The position numbers were made by a program, and so were the translations under genes. A stretch of 64,000 nucleotides of DNA from Hygrophila difformis (Eukaryota > Streptophyta > Magnoliopsida > Lamiales > Acanthaceae), in contig JAOANR010000015.1 of the NCBI GenBank assembly GCA_030278955.1, forward strand, positions 20,927,073 through 20,991,072. Direction: 5' to 3'. Positions 20,771 to 32,045 of this stretch are shown in pieces; position 1 is the stretch's first letter, and each line of letters starts with the position of its first letter. The notes beneath the pieces are model-generated. The model was not told the DNA's origin. It made no database searches and saw only the letters and a list, made by a program, of their open reading frames with translations.

Positions 20771-21616
20771 TAATTTTCTAAATTCGTAATTAAACCTGAG
20801 ACCTTATTTTTAAGTGGCTGGAATTTCATAACCTTTAAGCTATTTGATGGTGAATTAGGCTAAATTGATCCGCCCATGTGTGGGAATTTGAGATTGTCGT
20901 AGTGACAAAGTCCTCAATATTGAGTTTGAATTTCTTGCACTCTTATATCGATATTGAGTTTCATGTACCAAAAAATTAAAATACACGTCAAATGTTTTTG
21001 GGTGAAAGATTAAGGTACCAGTAGCCTTGATGGGAAAATATCTTCAAATCAATTTTTTGTATTTTCAATGTTTAAAACTCATAACCACTCTAGTCAATTA
21101 ATTAATCAATGGGTAGATATATACATATCAAATTTTATTATTAATGTGTAGCCAAAAAAAAATTTATTATTCATCAATCATTTGTTACTATTTTAATTCT
21201 ATATATAGTTAATAAACTAATAATAAATTCTTTTTTTCTTGTATAAATGAAGGGTCGAGGCCATAGTATTCAAAAACTTGAAATGTGTTGCAAAAGCTTA
21301 ACATGTTATAGAACTGAGGAGCATTCTCCATCAATCATATTCCTAACTCTAAAAGAAGCTGATCAACAGTCATGTTATATTCTCTAACTTCAGGTCAAAA
21401 ACTAATGTTTTTCTTTACTCATTTTTCTAAAGATAACTAGAATAACCGCGGGGTGATTGCAGAATGTTTTAAAAAATATAATTAAATAAATAAAATACAT
21501 AGTATAAGTATAATGATATTTGAATAAAAATATTTACACAATTTTGAGGTTTCATAAAATTAGTTGTAAGATGTTATTAGTATTTGATTTATCTAAAATT
21601 AATTTATTTTTTTTAC
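20771..21616. other. AT-rich DNA, no gene recognised
   Basis: No exon chain or transposon end was found between the disrupted Stowaway and the left end of the gypsy element. Confidence 0.5.
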
Positions 21617-21621
21617 AAAGT

Positions 21622-22313
21622 TGTTTTGGGTGACCGCTGTCTGGCTGTGCCAAATGACCTTTTTCTCCTCAAGGGAGGCTACCGGAGAAAGGATCAAACC
21701 GGTTACGGGTTCGGATTAATGATAATGCGCCCAAACTTGACAAATTACGCCCAAACTTGACTGAATATTCCTTAGTATTCGAATGGCAACAAAATATAAT
21801 GGAGAATCTACCTGTTGTTAAGAAACAACGGCGAATTCACCGGAAAAACTAGAACCAAACTACCGGTTGTTGAGAAACAACGGTGGACTTGGAAGTAACA
21901 GCTACAAGCTAAGCTAGAGTCTAGGAAAAACTGTAAAGGAAAGCAGTAAAGGAAAGCAGTAAAGATACAAAGAAGTAAATTTGATAAAGGAATTTGGGGG
22001 TTGGATTGATCTCCCTGATTCTGTGTATGGCATCCCCTATTTATAGCCGGAGCTAAAATAACCGCTCTCCGGACGATTCCCCTAAGCCGACTCCACTGTT
22101 TGTTTCAATCGGCTGATTTGATTCCATTTCGGCCGAAATCTTTTCCTTCCGAGGCCTTCTTCCATTCGGGTCCCTTCTGTTCTGCATCGTTCTCTTTTAA
22201 TTTCTCGGCCCAATAGATCTCAAACCCAACTCTTTTTAGAAATCCTTCTTCGGCCCATCTTCTATGGCCCAATTCTTTTTCCTTGCGGCCCACTATTCTT
22301 AGTGGCCCCAACA
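21622..22313 (-). repeat. 3' LTR of the Tat element
   Basis: On the minus strand it runs TGTTGGGGCCACTAAG...CCAAAACA. It matches 33471-34165 except for scattered substitutions and a 3 bp length difference. A short purine tract AAGGAGAG just upstream (22317-22325) is the likely polypurine primer. Confidence 0.93.
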
Positions 22314-22427
22314 GATGCTCTCCTTACTTGAGCGGTTTTTCGTCTTGAAAAGAGCTCAAGTAATTTCTTCTCTCGTGTGCTAACTCCTCCTTAAAATCCG
22401 GTCATGCCTTTTCGTTTTCCCTTATCT

Positions 22428-22496
22428 TTTTGAACTACTCTCTATTCTTCTTTTCATATTCTCTCCTGTGTCTTTCCTCTTTTCGTCTTTCTCTCT
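22428..22496 (+). promoter_or_regulatory. Pyrimidine-rich leader or core promoter of the PMD gene
   Basis: An almost uninterrupted C/T stretch (CTATTCTTCTTTTC, CTCTCCTGTGTCTTTCC, TCTTTCTCTC) precedes the ATG. Such Y-patches are common in plant core promoters and 5' leaders. No clear TATA box is seen at the expected spacing. It points away from the retrotransposon's own transcription. Confidence 0.45.
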
Positions 22497-25400
22497 ATGG
22501 CGCAACCGACTCTTTCACCCGCTTCTCAAAAGATCAAAGATGTTGAAGATTCCCTCGCCGATATTTCTTCACTTCGTCCTATTGACGGCGACCTTACTGC
22601 TCTTGGGCCTCTTGCAACTTCTGCCGAGGCCGCAACTTCCGCTTCTGCTCTTTTTGGGAAATCGAAGACGATCCCTTTGTTTTCGGATTATTTTTCTGTC
22701 AAGCTTATCAGTCCTCTCAGTACTTGGCCGTTGGTGACTCCGGAACACATTGCTTGGTACGAAAGGGCCCTTCCTCACTGTGGACCGGTTTGGGTTACCT
22801 CTGGTGTTAATCATTTGATTAAGCTGAGCACGCAGTCTTTTCCCACTACTTATAACAACATTCAGGCCCTTCTTTGCTTTTGGAATTCATCCATTAACTG
22901 TTTCTGCTTCCCCTGGGGTATGATGACCACGACTATTGAGGACGTTAAGCTTCTTCTAGATTTACCCTCTCTTGGAAAGCACGTTCTAGGTGTTACCGGC
23001 TCCGACAAACCTACAACGAAAAACTCCGGCTATGCTTCAGGACTCACTTTTTCTTCATGGATTAATAAGTACCGTGGAACTAAGCCCGAATTCCCCCAGG
23101 TGGAATCTGTAGCTTTTATGATGCATTTTCTTAGCCGATTCTTCTGGTGCGTACATGCCAAGAATGTTATTCTTGAAACCTACCCTTTGGCCAAGGCTAT
23201 TATGGATGATGTTCATTTGCCTCTCACTGACTACTTTTTGGTGCATTTGTATTCTGGTATTTCGTCCCTGGTTCATGGATGGGCTGACGGTCACTCCAAC
23301 AGATCTCATGGCCCCCTCTGGTTCCTCCACCTCTGGCTTGTCTGGCATTTCAAGGATATGTCTGGTTTTGAACCCCAACCTTTCGACACTACCCATCCTT
23401 CGGCCAATAATCTTCTCGGAGTCCGATTTCCCGAAATGCGCACTGAACAATGGATTTATTATTTCATGAACCGATCCCCACTTCGTCCCTCTTCTTGCCA
23501 TCTTTACTCTGGCACTCCGGATAGCTGGGTTTCGGCTATCAACGTTCCTCCTTTTGGTAGGCCCCTTCTGAAGGCGTTTGCTCAAGTCTGGAATGCTTGT
23601 ATCATTCCTCGTCATGTTTTTAATTGCTCGCTGTTTGTTCCCCCCGAACATCCTATCCTTTCTGAGGTTTACAACCCTCACTTAGTCAGCCGCCAATTCG
23701 GCTTTGTTCAAGATGTGGTCCTTCCTCTTTATGGAGATCCAAATCGATACACCAAGTCTTTCAAAGGATTCGGCCCTGAGAATAGCCGAAATCATTGTTG
23801 TACATGGGCTCTCCGGATCTGCAACTTTGAAGTTCGTTCTCTCGACATCCGTCCTGGCCTATCGACCAAGCGTTTTGATGACTGGTGGGAGAAAGTTCTT
23901 TCTTATGCTAATTTCGGCACTAATTTGCAGAGCCTCCTTATTTCTCGCGGTTTCCCAGATATTATGATGTTTTTGGTTGTTGGTTCAGCCCCCGGTTACT
24001 CCTGCTCTTCTCAAGAGGATGACCCTCTACTCCCCTTACTTAGTAAGTCTTTTTGATTTCTTATATTGCGTGCCGTGTATCTTTCCCAGATTTTCCTCTT
24101 ATTCTCGTTTTGCTTGGGCTGCTTTAGATGATGTCTCGTCTCTTCCATCCCGTCCACGCATTTCGTCTGCTCCTACTACTTCTGTGAAACGAAAGCGTAC
24201 TGCTTCTGGTTCGGGGAAGTCGAAAAAAGAACCTGCATCCAAGACACTGCGACGTTCGACTCGTTCGCCCCTTCCTAGTTCGGCTGCGTCCGCTGATCAG
24301 GTCTCCTGCCATTCTTCTCTCTTATCTTTTTCTCCCTGTTCACTGTCGCCTTCTTGACATTTATTTCCTTCTCTTTTAGGTTCCTCGTGTTGCAGTCTCT
24401 TCTGACCCTTCTGGATCGCCTGATCCTTCTCCTACGGCCCTCGACCCTATTGATGAGAATCCGGCCATTACCTAGCATAACTCCTGTTTCATCGGCCGGT
24501 ATGGGGTCTGGCTCGATTTCTCATGTTCTTGAAGGTGGCAATACTGATTCGACTGTTCCCAGTTCGGCTATCTCTCTAGCGATTGCCCTTCCCTCTTCTT
24601 CTGTCATCTCTATTCCTAACCCCTCTCCTGCCCATACTCGGCTAGAAGAGTTAGCCATCGGTAATGTTAATCCTCCTTCTCCTTTTCCAGATAGGAGTAT
24701 TCTGGATGATTTCTTTTCCCTTTCGTCTATTTCCTCTTCATCAGAGTTCCCTCATTCTTTCAAGGCTTGCTTGGATAAGTAAGAACACTTGATTTCTGAA
24801 CAGTCCGATGCCTTCTCCGTCCAAACCAAGCCCATCCTTCTGCTTCTTTCATATATCAGGCAAGCATTTTCCCAAAATCTTCTGGTTTCTGGTCTGTCAG
24901 ATGTTATCAAAGCAATGTTCACATGCCTCTTACGGATAGACCTGGAACTTCCGAGTATTTTGGCTACTCGCAAAACACTTGAGGATGAGCAAGCCTCTCT
25001 TACCCTTCACAGGGTGGAATTTGACAAGCATGCTTCCGATTATTACTCTTATATGGGTAAGTTATCGACCAATGATGGCCTCAGATCCGAGTATTTGAAT
25101 CGTCTCTCTGCCATTGACTCGGAAATCAGCCGACTTCAACATGAGGCGCAAGGCGTGAAGAATGCCTTGGCCGAAGTTGACAAGGAATCGGCTCATCTGC
25201 AATGACTTGTAAAGCAGCTCCACAGATCCGCTCAGGCTCCAAGAGACAAGCTCGCTAGTCTCAAAGAGAAAACGGACTTTCTTTCTTTGAGGTTGTCCTT
25301 TAGTGACGATGTCCTTGGCGTTTTTCGTATATTGTGGTCAAATACTCAAACGGTGACTGACCAAATTCGTTCTATCGCGGCCCTACTCCCTCCTGCACCG

Positions 25401-25748
25401 AATGCTTCGACGGTCTCAGATAACCCTATTGTCAATCCTTCTATGGGGGATAATCCAAGGAATTCTGGTAATATTTAATTTGTTCTTTTGGCCTTGATGA
25501 TATACGATGATTATGTCTTCCTTCTCTTTCGATTTCTTTTCTTAGATGCTCAGTGTGATCCTTTTCAAGACACTTCCGACCAGCTTTTCTTGTCCCAACC
25601 TGATGACCCTCCGGTTTCGGCCGAAGCTGAAGCTCGATCATTTCAAGAGTTTCAATCAGTATTGAATTCGGCTACTGCTCGTAATTCGGCAGCTATCCTT
25701 CCCAGTGATTTCGGCGAGGACATTGCTTATGATTTGAGTGGAGATTGA
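22497..25748 (+). pseudogene. Antisense plant mobile domain (PMD) gene with three introns inside the Tat element
   Basis: Exons are 22497-24042, 24128-24300, 24380-25467 and 25546-25748; every junction is GT-AG and phase matches. The ATG at 22497 follows a pyrimidine-rich stretch (22428-22494) like a plant core promoter. Exon 1 encodes the PMD (aminotransferase-like plant mobile domain), with WITSG-like WVTSGVNH, LCFW, CFPWGMMTTTIEDVKLLLDLP and ALRICNFEVR. Exon 2 is basic (KRKRTASG, KSKKEP), possibly a nuclear localisation signal. Exon 3 has a coiled coil (EDEQASL to DKESAHLQ). Exon 4 is acidic. Exon 3 has a frameshift near 24470 and in-frame TAA (24780) and TGA (25203), so it is now broken. 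Antisense extra frames, some with PMD, are known from the Tat lineage; function is unknown. Confidence 0.82.
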
Positions 25749-26815
25749 CATTTGTTGTTATTATTTCTTGAATGTAATTACATCCCCCTTGATGTACTTC
25801 TGACTCTTATTTCGGCCAATCCCTCTTGTATGCTTGATCGGCCTATTATCAAATATTTGTCTTTTGTGGATTGTTTCATCTGTTTCTTTCCGTGATCTCG
25901 GGGATATCCCTTGATATAGTAATATTTCCTGCAGCTTTATTGGAATTCCTGAAACGTCTCATCCGTGATTAATGTTTTTCTCTTTACGTTTCTATTCTTT
26001 GCCATAAATGACATTCCCTTCATTTTTCTCTATAAATACCAACACTTCTTCTCTCCTCATTTCATAATCTCACAATATTATTCATGAGTATCTTGATACT
26101 TTTAATCTCTTTTCCTCCCTGGCCTCCTTGGCATCCTGACTCTCTGGTTGATCCTTTACTTATGATCCGAAAACCCTCTTTCTATGCAACGCGAGTTCAG
26201 CTAATCCTTTTATCATCTCCTTCATGTGAGCAAGGAACTTTCAACACTATTCTTAATATGTATTCTGACGGTCATATTCGAGCTCTGCTCTGTTTCTTAA
26301 TATTAATGTGACCTGTCGTAATCCTACAAATATCGGTCCCAAAGTCTTGGGCGGTCGAATAATACTCGCGCCATGGGACCGAACTATCTTCTTAGCTCCG
26401 AAGGCCATACCCCTCGAATTTCATCCCTATCTTCCATGCTAAAAAGGGGGTGTCCTTGCTGGAGCAGATAAAAATTTTCTTCTTCCTGGTCTGGGAGTTG
26501 GCTTTATTGGCATAGCCATCTCTTCTCTCGCCGGCTAGAAGAATTTGGGCTTGGGAATGAATGTTGGACATCTACCACTTCAGATCCCACTAGCCTTCGT
26601 TTCTTCCCAGCCTTTTTAGCCCAGGACGTTTCCCTTGTATATTGTAATTTCGGACTATCGACGCCGTTTTCGGCCGAAGTAGTACCTTTTTGTAATGCTC
26701 GCTCATGCAATAAAATCTTTACTTTTTCGCCTTATTTGATGTTTAATCCCATGCTGATGGATAATATTTCTACATATATCTTGCATTTACTGGATTTGAC
26801 ATCTGCTCACTATTT
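25749..26815 (+). other. Region between the PMD gene and integrase; possible decayed second antisense unit
   Basis: A TATA-like CTATAAATACC (26030-26040) is followed by a pyrimidine-rich leader and ATG at 26084, which opens 75 codons with no known domain. Further downstream one frame gives a protein-like stretch (NIGPKVLGGRIILAPW, AIPLEFHPYLP) broken by stops, and AATAAAA appears at 26709. This could be a second decayed antisense gene or the PMD gene's 3' region. I cannot name a function. Confidence 0.3.
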
Positions 26816-27974
26816 TCATCCACTAACATGTATGCTCCATTTCGGTAATTTCGTCTGAACAATAAACGGCCCCTCCCAATTGGGGCTCCACTTACCTAAT
26901 CGGCCATCCTTCTGTTTAGGTGGCCATATAACTTTCCAAACTAAATCGCCGACAAATTCGTTTATTATACCAATCGGCCACAATATCTTTATTTTTCTGC
27001 AAATTCTCAAAAGCTTGTACCCGATCAGAATTAACTCCCAATAATTCATTTTTCATCGCACAATCATATTGTTCGGCCGTCATTAAATCTGCTTGGCTTG
27101 TCCTTAAAGTCGGCACTGTTATTTCGGCTGGAAGTACTGCGTCCATTCCATAAGTCAGCCGAAATGGTGTAGATCCAGTGGCTGAAGTCTTGGCATTTCG
27201 ATAAGCCCACAACGCTTCAGATAACTTCTCATGCCACTTTCTTGGTTGATCTTCGATCATTTTCTTTATAATTCCTATCCACTGCTTATTCGTGGCCTCT
27301 GCCTGTCCATTCCTTTGTGGATAATATGGCGACGAGTGCACAATCTTTATCCCATACTCTTTTGCGAAGGCCTTGACTTTTTCTCCCACAAATACAGTTC
27401 CTCTATCTGTTAGAATCGTTTGAGGAATTCCAAATCTATATATCAATTGTCTCTTAATAAATTCGATCACTTCTTCTTGCGAAATGCTGACATATGCCTG
27501 AGCTTCGGCCCACTTTGTGAAATAGTCCGTTGCCACTAGCACAAACTCATGCCTTTTCGATGAAGAATGATGAATCTTCCCAATTATATCCATAGCCCAT
27601 CCTCGAAATGGCCATGGCTTAATCATTATATGCAGTTCTTCGGCCGGTAACTTTTGAACCAGCCCATGCTTCTGACATTCGCGGCATCCTTTAGCATATT
27701 TCTCACAATCAATTCCCATATTCGGCCAATAATATCCCAGCCGAATAATACTCCATTTCATCGATTTTCCTGCACGGTGTGCGCCGCATATTCCTTCATG
27801 AACTTCTCCCATTACTCTTTTAGCATCTTCCTCTCCGACGCATCTGAGTAATACTCCATCAATGGCTCGCTTAAAGAGTAACCCTCCTATCACTATGTAA
27901 TCCATCACCTTCTGCTTTTCGACTGGACTAGCTTCGGATGGATTTTCAACGTTTGTGCTATCTTCTTTATCCAT
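26816..27974 (-). pseudogene. int: Tat integrase, frameshifted
   Basis: Integrase inserts the element cDNA into host DNA. The zinc-binding HHCC region is HEGICGAHRAG ... CRECQKH, and the DDE core shows WAMDIIG, ILTDRGTVF and NGQAEATNK with normal spacing. The C-terminal part shifts frame near 26960 and continues as GDLVWKVIWPPKQ and WEGPFIVQ (26816-27049). Upstream, frame also changes near 27975 between RNase H and integrase. The catalytic residues survive but no continuous polyprotein can be made. Confidence 0.88.
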
Positions 27975-28410
27975 TCGGCCTTTTCAGTTTCGGCCAAATA
28001 TATTTCCAAATTTCCCGCTATCGGCATCAGCCGATACCTGGCTGCATGTTGAGCCAATTCGTTAGCTAATTCATTTTTCTCCCTTGGGATGTATTCGATG
28101 TATACCTCGTCGAATTCTTCTAGTAAACCGATTGCTTCTTCATACAATCCGATTAATTGGGAACTTTTGACCGAAAAATCTCCTAACAGCTGCTGAATAA
28201 CTACTTGTGAATCTCCTGTGATTACGATAGCTCTTATTCCTTCTTCTTTAGTCGTCGTAATCCCGAGATTAATACCTTATATTCAGCTTGGTTATTCGTA
28301 TAGGACTTCGGTAACTGTACGAAATACTTGTATATCTTGCCCTCCGGTGTATGTAGAGTAAACCCTGCTCCAACTCCTGAAGCGGCTTTTGAACCTTCGA
28401 ACATCATTAT
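27905..28410 (-). pseudogene. Second (archaeal-type) RNase H of the Tat element
   Basis: Minus strand begins MFEGSKAASGVGAGF, continues SYTNNQAEYK, then after a one-base deletion near 28256 ITGDSQVVIQQL, and ends EYIPREKNELANELAQHAARY. The GAG, NNQAEY, GDSQ and ANELA motifs identify the extra RNase H of Tat elements, which replaces the degenerate gypsy RNase H. The frameshift makes it nonfunctional. Confidence 0.85.
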
Positions 28411-28442
28411 CCATGGTTGTAGATATACAATCCCTTCCTCAT

Positions 28443-30098
28443 TTATTTCTTTCGGCCGAACTTGATCCCGATATCGTCGGACACTGGGAGCATTACATGA
28501 TCGGCCAAAAAATCGGCTACAATTTGACCTTTCATAGCCCTAATTGGCTGATATTTTAAGTCATATGCATTTAACTTCATGGCCCACTTGGCCATTCTTC
28601 GGCTACTGATCGGATCGTTCATCATAATTTTTACTATATCAACCGAAGCTACCACTATCACTTGCCGTGGTTGAATATAATATTCCAACTTTTGACATGC
28701 ATGATAAAGACTTAAACACAATTTATGAATCGGCGAGTACCTTAATTCGGCATCCCTAAGGATTCGGCTTAGATAGTAAATCGCCCGATCTCTTCCTTCA
28801 TCGTCTTCTTGAGCCAACAACGCTCCAATAGACTCTTCGGCCGCTGCTATGTACAATTTGAGCGGTCGGCCCAAAATTGGAGGGATCAACACTGGCGGAT
28901 TCACCAAAGCTTGCTTCAATTGCTCAAAGGCTCTTTGTTGATCAACTCCCCATATGAATTCCTCCTCTTTCTTCAACCTTAGTAAATCGGTTAATGGTTT
29001 CGACTTTCCGGCCGCATTTGCCAGAAATCGCCTCAAGAAACCGATCTTTCCAAGGAATTTTTGCAGACTCTTCTTATCATGTGGAGGCCTGGCTTCTTGG
29101 ATTGCTCTGGTCTTATTCGCATCAACTTCTATGCCCTTATTGTGTACCAAGAACCCAAGAAAATTTCCTGCTTGCACTCCAAAAGCGCACTTAGCTGGAT
29201 TCATCTTTACTCCATGTAATCTCATTCTTGTGAATACTCTTCGCAAATCGTCCAAGTGGCTTTCCATATCTTTGGATCTGACCATGACGTCGTCGATATA
29301 GACTTCTACACATTCTCCTATTAGATCATGAAAGACATAATTCATGGCCCTTTGATAGGTAGCTCCTGCATTCTTCAATCCGAATGGCATTACTACCCAT
29401 TCGTATATCCCAATGGCTCCCGGGCACCGAAATGCAGTTTTATGAACATCTTCTTCGGCCATAAAGATTTGGTTGTATCCTGAATATCCATCCATAAATG
29501 ACAACATCCCCTGTTTTGCGGCCGAATCAATCAACAAATCAACAATAGGCATCATATACTCATCTTTAGGAGTGGCTATATTAAGATTTCTGAAATCGAT
29601 ACAAACTCTCAATTTCCCATTCTTTTTTATTACAGGAACAATATTCGATAACCACTCTACATATTTAGCTGGCCTCACAAATCCGACCGCTAACAATTTT
29701 TCTATTTCCTCTTTTATTATTGGAACTATTTCGGGCGCTGCCCTCCTGGCCGGCTGTTTATGCGGCCTGAACCCTTCTTTGATTGGTAATCTATGCTCCA
29801 CAATCGATCGCTCCAATCCTGGCATCTCTGTATAGTCCCATGTGAAACAATCCTTGAACTCGATTAGCACCTCCTTGAATCGGCTTGTCATCTGCTGATC
29901 TAAATTTGCACTTAATGGGATCTCCCTCAGGTGCTCATCTGTACCAACATTGACCATTTTCAAGGGGTCTTGAGCCTTGAAATTCGGTGTTCGTTTTGGA
30001 ATTGCATCCATTAATTTGCTCCATCCTGCTTTATCTTCTGAAACTCCGAGTTCGGCCGATTCGAACTCGATTGCTTGATTCGATTGTGCATCCATCAT
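28443..30098 (-). CDS. pol: Reverse transcriptase with degenerate gypsy RNase H
   Basis: An open stretch of 551 codons within the broken polyprotein. Residues about 130-330 are reverse transcriptase: KKNGKLRVCIDFRNLN, FMDGYSGYNQI, MPFGLKNAGATYQR and the catalytic VYIDDVMV. Then the connection (LGKIGFLRRFL) and the gypsy RNase H region, in which LKLYIAAAEESIGALLAQ shows no acid where the first catalytic Asp of active gypsy RNases H lies, as expected in Tat elements with a second RNase H. It lacks its own context: the protease frame upstream differs by one base. Confidence 0.88.
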   Translation of the reverse strand: MMDAQSNQAIEFESAELGVSEDKAGWSKLMDAIPKRTPNFKAQDPLKMVNVGTDEHLREIPLSANLDQQMTSRFKEVLIEFKDCFTWDYTEMPGLERSIVEHRLPIKEGFRPHKQPARRAAPEIVPIIKEEIEKLLAVGFVRPAKYVEWLSNIVPVIKKNGKLRVCIDFRNLNIATPKDEYMMPIVDLLIDSAAKQGMLSFMDGYSGYNQIFMAEEDVHKTAFRCPGAIGIYEWVVMPFGLKNAGATYQRAMNYVFHDLIGECVEVYIDDVMVRSKDMESHLDDLRRVFTRMRLHGVKMNPAKCAFGVQAGNFLGFLVHNKGIEVDANKTRAIQEARPPHDKKSLQKFLGKIGFLRRFLANAAGKSKPLTDLLRLKKEEEFIWGVDQQRAFEQLKQALVNPPVLIPPILGRPLKLYIAAAEESIGALLAQEDDEGRDRAIYYLSRILRDAELRYSPIHKLCLSLYHACQKLEYYIQPRQVIVVASVDIVKIMMNDPISSRRMAKWAMKLNAYDLKYQPIRAMKGQIVADFLADHVMLPVSDDIGIKFGRKK

Positions 30099-30130
30099 TT
30101 ACTTTCTTCCTCAACTGGCCGTTCGTCGGC

Positions 30131-30673
30131 CTAATATCTGACCTCGAACCCTAAATCTGTCCAATCACACTCAAAAACCTGCGGGTACCGATCCCCAACC
30201 ACAGCTAGGAACAATTGTATGGGCTCTTCGCATAATACCGCATCAATTCGGCCGGCTGAGCTGACTGGAAACGGAGGTTGGTCTCCTTCCACTTCTTCAA
30301 CTGTGCCATCCTTTTTCCAGAACCATACTTTCTGGTGCAATGTTGATGGCAAACATCGGGATGTATGTATCCAGCATCGGCCAAGAAGGGCCGCATACAG
30401 GACTTCGGCATCTACAACAAAGAACATGGTCGGAATCGATATCGTTCCGACCGTTACATCCACCAAAATACACCCTTCGGCCGCGGTTTGGGCTCCCACA
30501 AAACTCAATACTTTCATCCTTGTAGGGAGTAAATCTTCCTTTGAACGGCCTATCTTCGTCAGTGTAGCCAATGGCATGATATTGACGGTTGCTCCTCCGT
30601 CAATAAACATTCTTCTGAGCGGTCTCCCATTTACCCAACCCTTCACATACAAAGGCCTCACATGCTGAGACAT
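30131..30673 (-). pseudogene. Retropepsin-type protease of the Tat element
   Basis: Aspartic protease that matures Gag-Pol. The active-site motif reads FIDGGATVNIMP (DGGA instead of the commoner DSGA), with a later ILVDVTVG and LLGRCWIH. The true upstream frame joins with a shift near 30690, and a TAG ends it before the reverse transcriptase, so it survives only as an isolated segment. Confidence 0.8.
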
Positions 30674-32045
30674 CTTTGCAGTCGGCGGTAGAATCGTGCA
30701 TGGTTGAGCTTCTGGGACAAATACCTCATAGCCTCAGGCCGAAATGCTTCAAGTTTGGCGAAACAGAAATCCACAATGGGCTCTTCATCGCCGAAATATT
30801 CTCCCTCTTTTTGGCAGAAGACCACGACTGGTTCGGAGTCAGACCAGTACTCCTCCTCAGTTGTTGTGGTCACTCATACCATGTTCGCACTCGGCCCGAA
30901 GTCGAACTTGAACTGACCGATCGAAAATGTATCACTATTCAGGACAATATTTGTTTTCGGCTTCCATTCCCTAGTTCGGACTGGTCTAGGCTTCCACTCT
31001 TCTTTTGCTTTCGGCTGTTCGTCTTCGATTTTCGGTTGCATTACTTTCGGCTGAAATTCAGTTTTGTTTTTCAGCCGATCCTGCCCTTCTTTCGGCTTCC
31101 TTTCTTCTTTCCCTTCGGCTGACTTCAAACGAGCCGAAAATACTCTATTGAGTATCCTTCCTTCCGAGAACGAGCAATCGTCTGGAAAGTCCTCTTCCAT
31201 ATGCATCATTTCGTACTCCTCTTGCTCAAAAGCACCAGCTGCTTGAAGCCGTTGGATTCTTCGTTTGAAAGTACGATATGATCCCTTTCCTTTCGGAACT
31301 TTTCTCTCTTCTGCCCTCCAGGCGGAATTTCAAATCGGCGTTGGCCGAAATGCCTCTTTTCTGGGGAATTTTGGACCCATCGGCCTACCTGAGTATTTGC
31401 TGGTGGCCTTCTGAGCTTCTTCATTTCGGGACTGACAGCTTCTTCAGGAACTGTGATCTGAATCACTGTCTTTCCACTCTGCTTATCGGCTGTCAACTTC
31501 ATCTCTGAATCCCATCCGTTAGTTATGATTTTCAACGTTGGCTTCTCACTCTTATTCCCGATCTCGATCTCCTGATGTTTCTCCGATTGCTTGATCCACT
31601 CCTTTACTTCATAATTCCCCAATCGGTCGAAAACATCCACAACTTTCTCCTTCCCCTTCGGAGATCCTAATCATTTCCATACTCCTGACTTCTGAGCCGA
31701 TGGCCGATCTCCAAGCCGATCGTGCACAGAACTCTTGCTAGATGATGTTTGATCCCCCAATCGGTCATGTACAGACCTATTCTGGTCGGGATGCACCATC
31801 ACCATGTTAGCAACAGGGAACGGATTCTTATCGATTGCCATAAGCCTGTCTGGGAACTTCAGCTTCCCATCATCGACATGCTTCTGAATTAGCTTCCTGA
31901 AATGTCCACAAACCGCCGTGGAATGAGTAGCCGATCCATGGAATCTGCACCATCCGGCTTCCAATTGATCCTTGGTGGGCTATGGATGGTTTCCTTTAAA
32001 TTCCAACAATCCGTTCTTCTGGCAATAATCGAATATTTCGTCCAT
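30674..32045 (-). pseudogene. C-terminal Gag and linker region, multiply interrupted
   Basis: One original frame can be followed with in-frame stops near 32046, 31985, 31671 and 30874 and frameshifts near 31290 and 30690. It contains a degenerate zinc-knuckle-like WCRFHGSATHSTAVC (about 31907-31951) and a repeated SVHDRLGD peptide. The rest is Lys/Glu/Pro-rich. Several stops are explained by single C-to-T changes (CGA to TGA, CAA to TAA). Confidence 0.75.

Noticed and set aside
28954..29835. Plus-strand open frames across the Tat reverse transcriptase
   Set aside because: Shadow frames of the minus-strand pol; low-complexity translations without family similarity.
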